DNA from: Thermoanaerobaculia bacterium
Lineage (GTDB): Bacteria > Acidobacteriota > Thermoanaerobaculia > UBA5066
Length of the DNA stretch: 5,412 nucleotides
Direction of reading: 5' to 3'
NCBI GenBank assembly: GCA_023717585.1
Contig: JAMQPJ010000231.1
Span: 1-5,412 of the forward strand
The first letter of the stretch is position 1; each line of letters begins with the position of its first letter. The translations under genes were made by a program, and so were the position numbers. Of this stretch, positions 1 through 5,412 are shown one piece after another. The notes beneath the pieces are model-generated. The model made no database searches and had not been told where the DNA came from. It saw only the letters and a program-made list of their open reading frames with translations.

Positions 1-742
1 GCTCTTCGAGGAAGGCATCGCCTCGAAGGAGGACTACGACCAGTACCGCACGAGCGCCGACACGCAGGCCGGGCTCGTCGCGGCAGACGAGGCCGCCACC
101 GAGAACGCGAAGGTCCAGCTCTCGTACGCCACGATCCGCTCGCCGATCAACGGGATGACCGGGAACCTCCTCGTGTACGAGGGGAACCTCGTGAAGGCGA
201 ACGACACGACGCCGCTCGTCACGATCACGCAGGCGACACCGATCTACGTCACGTTCGCAGTGCCCGAGGGCGAGCTCGCGAAGGTCAACCGCGCGCGCGC
301 CTCCGGAGCCGTGCGAGTCGAGGCCGCCTTCCCGGCCGACGAGGCCCACCCGCTCGCGGGCATCCTCACGTTCGTGGACAACGCCGTCGACATGACGACG
401 GGGACGATCCGCCTCAAGGCGACGTTCGAAAACCCGGAGCGGCGCCTGTGGCCGGGGCAGTTCGTGAAGGTGACGCTCACGACGGGCGTCGAGGCGAACG
501 CCCTCGTCGTCCCGTCGCAGGCCGTCCAGACGGGTCAGGACGGCCCGTACGTCTATGTCGTGAAGGACGACCTCACCGTCGAGCCGCGGCCGGTGAAGCC
601 CGGGCCCGGAGTCGAGGGCGTCGTCGTCATCACGAAGGGACTCTCGGCCGGCGAGCGCGTCGTGACGGACGGCCAGCTGCGCCTCTCCCCGGGCGCGAGA
701 GTGGAACTCAAGGCCGAGATCAAAACCGAGCCCAAGACCTAG
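1..742 (+). CDS. RND efflux periplasmic adaptor subunit (MdtA/AcrA-type membrane fusion protein), 5' partial
   Basis: This is the periplasmic adaptor that links an RND permease trimer to an outer-membrane channel. Reading starts at base 2 and gives 246 residues to the TAG at 740-742. Missing upstream are the signal or lipoprotein peptide, the first lipoyl half and most of the hairpin. Residues 1-40 look like the descending helix of the alpha-hairpin (charged, Ala-rich). Residues 41-75 are the second lipoyl half, with TIRSPINGMTG followed by GNLVKANDT. Residues about 76-160 form the beta-barrel domain (PIYVTFAVPE; MTTGTIRLKA; WPGQFVKV). The rest is the membrane-proximal domain (VVPSQAVQ, GLSAGERVVTDG). 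These motifs line up with E. coli MdtA, for example its TTGTIKVKA, PNQFV and GDRVVTDG. The usual Arg after the lipoyl Gly is Met here. The RND1 start lies 2 bases after the stop. Family call is firm; substrate is unknown. Confidence 0.95.
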   Translation, partial: LFEEGIASKEDYDQYRTSADTQAGLVAADEAATENAKVQLSYATIRSPINGMTGNLLVYEGNLVKANDTTPLVTITQATPIYVTFAVPEGELAKVNRARASGAVRVEAAFPADEAHPLAGILTFVDNAVDMTTGTIRLKATFENPERRLWPGQFVKVTLTTGVEANALVVPSQAVQTGQDGPYVYVVKDDLTVEPRPVKPGPGVEGVVVITKGLSAGERVVTDGQLRLSPGARVELKAEIKTEPKT

Positions 743-744
743 GG

Positions 745-3700
745 ATGAGCATCACCGAGCCCTTCATCCGGCGGCCCGTCATGACGACGCTCGTCATGGC
801 CGGAATCCTCCTGTTCGGCGCCATCGGCTTCCGCTCGCTCCCCGTGAGCGACCTCCCGAACGTGGACTTCCCGACGATTCAGGTCACGGCGAGCCTTCCG
901 GGCGCGAGCCCCGAGACGATGGCGGCCTCCGTCGCGACGCCGCTCGAGCGGCAGTTCTCGGCGATCGCGGGCCTCGACTCGATCAATTCGACGAGCTCGC
1001 AGGGGACGACGCAGGTCACGCTCCAGTTCGCTCTCGACCGGAACATCGACGCGGCCTCGCAGGACGTCCAGACGGCGATCGCGGCCGCGGCGCGGCAGCT
1101 CCCACCCGGGATGCCGTCCCCGCCGACGCTCAAGAAGCTGAACCCGGCCGACCAGCCGGTCCTCTACCTCGTCCTCTCCTCGCCCACGATGCCGCTCACG
1201 GCAGTCGACGAGGTCGCGGAGACGCTCATCGCGCAGCGCCTCTCGACGATCTCGGGCGTCGCGCAGGTTCAGGTCACGGGCGCGCAGAAATTCGCGGTGC
1301 GGGCGAAGCTCGATCCGAGCGCTCTGGCCGCGCGCGGGATCGGGATCGACGAGGTCGCGACCGCGATCCAGCGCCAGAACTCGAACCTTCCCGTCGGGAC
1401 GCTCTACGGGGTCCACCAGTCCCTGACGGTTCAGGCGAACGGCCAGCTCTTCGATGCGGCCGCGTATCGGACGATGATCGTCACCTACCGCAACGGCTCG
1501 CCCGTGACGCTCGGCGACCTCGGGAAGGTCGTGGACGGCGTCGAGAACGAACGGATCGGGAACTGGTACGACGACAGGCAGGTCGTCACGCTCGCGATCC
1601 AGCGCCAGCCCGGCTCGAACACGATCGCCGTCGTGGACGCCGTCAAGGCGAAGCTCCCGGCGCTCAGGGCGCAGCTCCCGGGCGCCCTCAGGCTCGACGT
1701 CCTCTTCGACCGCTCCGTCCCGATCCGCGAGTCCGTCCGCGACGTCGAGTTCACGCTCGTTCTCACGATCGCCCTCGTCGTCCTCGTGATCTTCCTGTTC
1801 CTCCGCAACGTGCGGGCGACGCTCATTCCGAGCCTGGCGGTCCCGGCCTCGATCGTCGGAACGTTCGCGGCGATGTCGCTCCTGAACTTCTCGCTCGACA
1901 ACCTCTCGCTCATGGCGCTCACGCTCTCGGTCGGCTTCGTCGTCGACGACGCGATCGTCATGCTCGAGAACATCGTCCGGCGCATGGAAGGCGGAGAAGA
2001 CGCCCTCACGGCCGCGCTCAAAGGCGGCAGGGAGATCGGCTTCACGATCCTCTCGATGACGATCTCGCTCGTCGCGGTCTTCATCCCCGTCCTCTTCATG
2101 GGCGGGCTCCTCGGGCGGCTCTTCAAGGAGTTCGCGGTGACGATCAGCGTCGCGATCCTCGTCTCGGGCTTCGTGTCCCTGACCCTCACGCCGATGCTCT
2201 GCAGCCGCTTCCTGAAGGCCTCGAACGTCTCGAACGAGGGGCGCTTCTTCCGGGCGACGGAGCGGGTGTTCAAGGTCTGGCTCGACCTCTACGAGCGCAC
2301 GCTCGGCTGGGTGCTCGCGCGGCAGAAGGAGACGCTCATCGTCTCGGGGGTGCTCTTCCTCGTCACGGCCGTCCTCTTCGCCGTGATCCCGAAGGGCTTC
2401 CTCACGAGCGACGACACGGGGCAGTTCATCGGCTACACCGAGGGGATGCCGGGCGTCTCGTTCGCGGAGATGGCGCGCCTCCAGAAAGAGGTCACGGACG
2501 CGATCCGCCGGCATCCCGCCGTCCGGGCGGTCTCCTCGACGGCCGGGGCGAGCGACGCGAGCCCGGCCGGTAACTCGGGGAACCTTCTCGTCCTCCTCAA
2601 GCCGCGCGGGGAGCGCGAGCAGGACGTCGACGCGATCGTCGAGGAGCTGCGCCCGAAGCTCGCGGCCGTCTCCGGCATCCGCGTCTTCCTCCAGAATCCG
2701 CCGTCCGTCTCGATCGGCGGCCAGGTGACGCGCAGCCCCTACCAGCTCACGCTCCAGGGCTCCGACCGCGCCGAGCTGGCCCGGTTCACGGAGGTTCTCG
2801 AGGCGAAGGTCAGGACGCTCCCGGGCCTCGTGGACGTCACGTCGGACCTCCAGAACAGGAATCCGCAGCTCGCCGTCACGATCGACCGGGACAGGGCGTC
2901 CGCGCTCGGCCTCACGGCTTCGCAGGTCGAGGACGCGCTCAACAACGCGTACGGCACGCGGCAGGTCTCGACGATCTACACGTCCACGAACGAATACCAG
3001 GTGATCCTCGAGCTCCTCCCGGAGTACCAGACGAGCCCCGCGGCGCTCTCGCTCCTCTACGTCCGCAATTCCGCGGGCACCCTCGTCCCGCTCTCGTCCG
3101 TCGCGCGGTTCGACGAGAACGCCGGCCCCCTCGTCGTGAACCACCTCGGGCAGGTCCCGTCCGCGACGATCTCCTTCAACGTGCGGCGGGGCGTCGCGCT
3201 GGGCGACGCGACCGCGCGTGTCCGGAAAGCCGCGGACGAGATCCTCCCGATCACGATTCCGGCGACCTTCCAGGGCACGGCGCAGGTCTTCCAGTCGTCC
3301 GTCGGCGGCCTCGCGTTCCTCCTCGTGATCGCGATCCTCGTGATCTATCTCGTCCTCGGGATCCTGTACGAGAGCTTCATCCACCCGCTCACGATCCTGT
3401 CGGGCCTCCCGTCGGCGGGCCTCGGCGCCCTCGTGACGCTCCTCCTCTTCGGCAAGGACCTCAACGTCTACGGCTTCGTGGGCCTCATCATGCTCGTCGG
3501 CATCGTCGAGAAGAACGCGATCATGATGATCGACTTCGCGATCGAGTCCGCCCGCGCGGAAGGGAAGGGCCCGGCCGAGGCGATCCACCGCGCGGCGGTC
3601 GTGCGGTTCCGCCCGATCATGATGACGACGATGGCGGCGCTCATGGGGACGCTGCCGATCGCGCTCGGAATCGGCGCAGGCGCCGAGTCGCGCCAGCCTC

Positions 3701-3858
3701 TCGGTCTCGCGGTCGTCGGCGGCCTCCTCGTCTCGCAGGTTCTCACGCTCTACCTCACGCCCGTCGTCTACATCGCGTTCGACGCGCTCCAGGCGAAGCT
3801 CACGCCCGCGCCCCTTCCCGATCTCCCGGAGGACGCCGTTCCGGAGGCCGCCTCGTGA
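745..3858 (+). CDS. RND efflux permease, MdtB/MdtC-like (HAE1-type), complete (RND1)
   Basis: This is an inner-membrane proton/substrate antiporter of 1037 residues, the usual length for drug-type RND permeases (about 1020-1050). The start is set by the family N-terminus FIRRPVMTTL at residues 7-16 and by ATG lying 2 bases after the adaptor stop. No strong Shine-Dalgarno is seen, which suggests coupling. The fold is duplicated: TM1 about 12-29, periplasmic loop about 30-335, TM2-TM6 about 336-491, TM7 about 529-548, second periplasmic loop to about 852, then TM8-TM12 to about 1011 and a Pro/acidic tail. Proton-relay residues are intact: D401-D402 in TM4 (AcrB D407/D408), K923 in TM10 (K940), R954 (R971) and T961 (T978). 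MdtB/C hallmarks include NNAYGTRQVSTIY near 733, GTAQVFQ at 844-850 and LGILYESFIHP near 871. E922 precedes the relay Lys where E. coli MdtB/C have Lys. B versus C identity is not decidable, so no symbol is given. Substrate is unknown. Confidence 0.97.
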   Translation: MSITEPFIRRPVMTTLVMAGILLFGAIGFRSLPVSDLPNVDFPTIQVTASLPGASPETMAASVATPLERQFSAIAGLDSINSTSSQGTTQVTLQFALDRNIDAASQDVQTAIAAAARQLPPGMPSPPTLKKLNPADQPVLYLVLSSPTMPLTAVDEVAETLIAQRLSTISGVAQVQVTGAQKFAVRAKLDPSALAARGIGIDEVATAIQRQNSNLPVGTLYGVHQSLTVQANGQLFDAAAYRTMIVTYRNGSPVTLGDLGKVVDGVENERIGNWYDDRQVVTLAIQRQPGSNTIAVVDAVKAKLPALRAQLPGALRLDVLFDRSVPIRESVRDVEFTLVLTIALVVLVIFLFLRNVRATLIPSLAVPASIVGTFAAMSLLNFSLDNLSLMALTLSVGFVVDDAIVMLENIVRRMEGGEDALTAALKGGREIGFTILSMTISLVAVFIPVLFMGGLLGRLFKEFAVTISVAILVSGFVSLTLTPMLCSRFLKASNVSNEGRFFRATERVFKVWLDLYERTLGWVLARQKETLIVSGVLFLVTAVLFAVIPKGFLTSDDTGQFIGYTEGMPGVSFAEMARLQKEVTDAIRRHPAVRAVSSTAGASDASPAGNSGNLLVLLKPRGEREQDVDAIVEELRPKLAAVSGIRVFLQNPPSVSIGGQVTRSPYQLTLQGSDRAELARFTEVLEAKVRTLPGLVDVTSDLQNRNPQLAVTIDRDRASALGLTASQVEDALNNAYGTRQVSTIYTSTNEYQVILELLPEYQTSPAALSLLYVRNSAGTLVPLSSVARFDENAGPLVVNHLGQVPSATISFNVRRGVALGDATARVRKAADEILPITIPATFQGTAQVFQSSVGGLAFLLVIAILVIYLVLGILYESFIHPLTILSGLPSAGLGALVTLLLFGKDLNVYGFVGLIMLVGIVEKNAIMMIDFAIESARAEGKGPAEAIHRAAVVRFRPIMMTTMAALMGTLPIALGIGAGAESRQPLGLAVVGGLLVSQVLTLYLTPVVYIAFDALQAKLTPAPLPDLPEDAVPEAAS
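2151..2207 (+). repeat. 57-base direct repeat, copy 1 (RND1 TM6)
   Basis: All 57 bases are identical to 5294-5350 in RND2, at an offset of 3143. The segment encodes TM6 (AILVSGFVSLTLTPMLCSR). It is the 3' end of a 176-base block (2032-2207) that has only 9 differences from its partner, 7 of them synonymous. Identity ends sharply at the end of TM6. It reflects paralogy and possibly gene conversion. Confidence 0.85.
3843..3847 (+). promoter_or_regulatory. Shine-Dalgarno site of RND2
   Basis: GGAGG lies 7 bases before the GTG at 3855, inside the last codons of RND1. It is the clearest ribosome binding site in the window and decides the GTG start of the second permease. A second GGAGG occurs 18 bases upstream, too far from the start to serve. 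Confidence 0.75.
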
Positions 3859-3875
3859 GCGCGGGCGGCGGCCTC
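3844..3875 (+). promoter_or_regulatory. Possible translational-coupling hairpin at the RND1/RND2 junction
   Basis: GAGGCCGCC (3844-3852) is perfectly complementary to GGCGGCCTC (3867-3875), giving a 9-bp, almost all G-C stem with a 14-base loop. The 5' arm covers four of the five Shine-Dalgarno bases of RND2, and the loop carries the overlapping RND1 stop and RND2 GTG start. In mRNA this would hide the ribosome binding site until a ribosome finishing RND1 opens it. The pairing is seen directly; the regulatory role is inference, and chance stems are common in DNA this GC-rich. Confidence 0.4.
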
Positions 3876-5412
3876 AAGCCGGTCTCGGCGGACATTTCCG
3901 GGCTCTTCATCCGGCGTCCCGTCATGACGACCCTCGTCATGGCGGGCCTCTTCCTCTTCGGCGCGATCGGCTACGTCTCACTCCCGGTCGCGGACCTGCC
4001 GAAGGTGGACTTCCCGACGATCAACGTGGGAGCGAGCCTCCCGGGAGCGAGCCCCGAGACGATGGCGGCCGCCGTCGCGACGCCGCTCGAGCGGCAGTTC
4101 TCGGGGATCGCGGGGATCGACTCGATCAACTCGACGAGCAGCCAGGGCTCGACGAACATCACGCTGCAGTTCTCCCTCGACCGCGACATCGACGCGGCCG
4201 CGCAGGACGTCCAGACCGCGATCGCGGCGACGCTCGCGCAGCTTCCGCCGTCCATGCCGACGCCTCCGAGCCTGCGCAAGGTCAATCCCTCGATGCAGCC
4301 GGTCCTCTTCATCGTCCTGTCCTCGCCGACGCTCCCCATGTCCGAGGTCGACGAGTGGGCCGAAACCGTCCTCGCCCAGCGCATCTCGACCGTGAGCGGC
4401 GTGGCGCAGGTGAACGTCTACGGCGCGAAGAAGTACGCCGTGCGCGTCCAGGTCGACCCCGGAGCCCTCGCGAGCCGGAAGATCGGGATCGACGAGGTCG
4501 CCGCCGCGATCGCCTCCGGCAACTCGAACCAGCCGGTCGGGATCGTCTACGGGCCCGAGAAGGCGCTCTCGGTCCAGACGAACGGCCGTCTCCTGAACGC
4601 GGCGGCCTACCGGCCCCTCGTCGTCGCGTGGCGGAACGGCGCTCCCGTCCGGCTCGGCGAGATCGCGAACGTCCTCGACAGCGTCGAGAACGAACGCCAG
4701 GCCGCGTGGTTCCAGGGCAACCGGAGCATCGTCCTCGCGATCCAGCGGCAGCCGGACTCGAACACGATCCAGGTCGTCGACGCCGTCAGGGCGCTCCTCC
4801 CGGCCTTCCGGATGCAGATCCCGGCCGCGATGCGGATGGACATCATGTTCGACCGCTCGCAGGGCATCCGCGAGAGCGTGCGCGACGTCCAGCTCACGCT
4901 CGCCCTCACGGTGGTCCTCGTCGTTTTCGTCATCTTCCTGTTCCTCCGGAACCTGCGCTCCACCTTCATCCCGTCCATCGCCCTCCCGACGTCGCTTTTC
5001 GGGACATTCGCCGTGATGGCGGTTCTCGGGTTCAGCCTCGACAACCTCTCCCTCATGGGGCTCACGCTTTCGGTGGGCTTCGTCGTCGACGACGCGATCG
5101 TCCAGCTCGAGAACATCGTCCGGCGGATGGAGAAGGGCGAGAGCGCCGCGGTGGCGTCCGTTCGCGGCTCACGGGAGATCGGCTTCACGATCCTCTCCAT
5201 GACGATCTCGCTCGTGGCCGTCTTCATCCCGGTCCTCTTCATGGGCGGACTCCTCGGCCGGCTCTTCCAGGAGTTCGCGGTCACGATCAGCGCCGCGATC
5301 CTCGTCTCGGGCTTCGTGTCCCTGACCCTCACGCCGATGCTCTGCAGCCGGCTCCTCCGGCAGGAGCGGCCGGGCGCGGGCGCGCACGGGCGGGTCGCCC
5401 GCGCCCTCGAGC
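3855..5412 (+). CDS. Second RND efflux permease, MdtB/MdtC-like, 3' partial (RND2)
   Basis: This is a paralogue of RND1; 519 codons are visible before the window ends. The GTG start at 3855 overlaps the RND1 TGA as GTGA and has GGAGG 7 bases upstream. No later Met or Val lies between it and the conserved FIRRPVMTTL at residues 18-27 except V10, so GTG at 3855 is preferred. Compared with RND1 it has an 11-residue Gly-containing N-terminal extension, then is collinear with no net gap up to the TM4 acid pair (D412-D413, equal to D401-D402 of RND1). Visible parts are TM1 (about 23-40), the first periplasmic loop and TM2-TM6 (about 347-502). By eye roughly two thirds of residues match RND1. The second half, with the TM10 Lys and TM11 Arg/Thr, is outside, so proton coupling cannot be fully judged. 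The adaptor-RND-RND order suggests a heterotrimer as in MdtBC; a separate homotrimer is the alternative. Confidence 0.95.
   Translation, partial: MSAGGGLKPVSADISGLFIRRPVMTTLVMAGLFLFGAIGYVSLPVADLPKVDFPTINVGASLPGASPETMAAAVATPLERQFSGIAGIDSINSTSSQGSTNITLQFSLDRDIDAAAQDVQTAIAATLAQLPPSMPTPPSLRKVNPSMQPVLFIVLSSPTLPMSEVDEWAETVLAQRISTVSGVAQVNVYGAKKYAVRVQVDPGALASRKIGIDEVAAAIASGNSNQPVGIVYGPEKALSVQTNGRLLNAAAYRPLVVAWRNGAPVRLGEIANVLDSVENERQAAWFQGNRSIVLAIQRQPDSNTIQVVDAVRALLPAFRMQIPAAMRMDIMFDRSQGIRESVRDVQLTLALTVVLVVFVIFLFLRNLRSTFIPSIALPTSLFGTFAVMAVLGFSLDNLSLMGLTLSVGFVVDDAIVQLENIVRRMEKGESAAVASVRGSREIGFTILSMTISLVAVFIPVLFMGGLLGRLFQEFAVTISAAILVSGFVSLTLTPMLCSRLLRQERPGAGAHGRVARALE
5294..5350 (+). repeat. 57-base direct repeat, copy 2 (RND2 TM6)
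   Basis: This is the partner of 2151-2207, identical at every base including all synonymous positions. It ends just before the linker after TM6, where the two permeases lose similarity. Confidence 0.85.

Noticed and set aside
448..744. In-frame upstream extension of RND1 to an ATG at 448
   Set aside because: It would overlap the well-supported adaptor gene in another frame and adds Arg/Gly-rich sequence not found in RND permeases. Family similarity begins at the ATG at 745.
743..744. Search for a promoter or separate ribosome binding site between adaptor and RND1
   Set aside because: The gap is 2 bases and the upstream sequence has no good GGAGG-like site at proper spacing. Coupled translation within one transcript is the simpler reading.
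780..798. Inverted repeat CATGACG-acgct-CGTCATG just inside RND1, also present in RND2 at 3923-3941
   Set aside because: It arises from the coding of the conserved VMTTLVM segment of TM1 in both paralogues. It sits too far inside the genes to cover the start sites and has no terminator-like T-run.
739..3588. A 949-codon open frame on the minus strand opposite RND1
   Set aside because: Its product is almost entirely Arg, Asp, Glu and other charged residues with no recognisable fold. It is what the complement of a GC3-rich gene produces, and the + strand gene is a full-length family member.
961..4513. Four copies of the palindrome GCGATCGC (961-968, 1075-1082, 4218-4225, 4506-4513), resembling the cyanobacterial HIP1 octamer
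   Set aside because: All four fall in frame on Ala-Ile-Ala codons, and gcg and atc are the preferred codons here, so codon bias explains them.
1485..5332. Two similar minus-strand frames (1485-2273 and 4607-5332) with related Ser/Thr/Arg-rich products, which could look like a repeated antisense gene
   Set aside because: They lie opposite the matching parts of RND1 and RND2, so their similarity follows from the paralogy of the + strand genes.

Overview
The window is a stretch of one operon-like gene cluster on the + strand encoding a tripartite RND efflux pump. In order it holds the 3' part of a periplasmic membrane-fusion (adaptor) protein, a complete RND inner-membrane permease (RND1), and the 5' half of a second RND permease (RND2). 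The layout adaptor - RND - RND matches the MdtABC type of Enterobacteria, and all three proteins resemble MdtA and MdtB/MdtC along their length. No outer-membrane channel gene (TolC/OprM type) is visible; it may lie outside the window or elsewhere in the genome.

The DNA is strongly GC-rich (high 60s percent by eye), with third codon positions almost all C or G (ctc, gcg, gtc, acg, atc, gac). An RND pump with a periplasmic adaptor implies a Gram-negative, two-membrane bacterium. Codon style would suit a GC-rich phylum such as Acidobacteriota, Myxococcota or a GC-rich proteobacterium, but the window does not settle this.

Layout: adaptor 1-742 (5' end outside the window); RND1 745-3858, separated by 2 bases; RND2 from 3855 to the window end, overlapping the RND1 stop by 4 bases (GTGA). 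There is no intergenic space, so no promoter or terminator is expected or seen here. The genes are probably co-transcribed and translationally coupled. A clear Shine-Dalgarno sequence (GGAGG) precedes the RND2 GTG. It can pair with the first codons of RND2 in a 9-bp stem, which suggests RND2 translation depends on ribosomes finishing RND1.

How they work together: the RND permeases, as homo- or heterotrimers in the inner membrane, would use proton influx to move substrates from the periplasm or the outer leaflet of the inner membrane. The adaptor would bridge the trimer to an outer-membrane channel. RND1 keeps the proton-relay residues of the family, and RND2 keeps those that fall inside the window. 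The two permeases are close paralogues, with one 57-base stretch of perfect identity. The substrate cannot be read from the sequence. I do not see an undescribed system: this is a recognisable efflux cluster with a few details worth checking.
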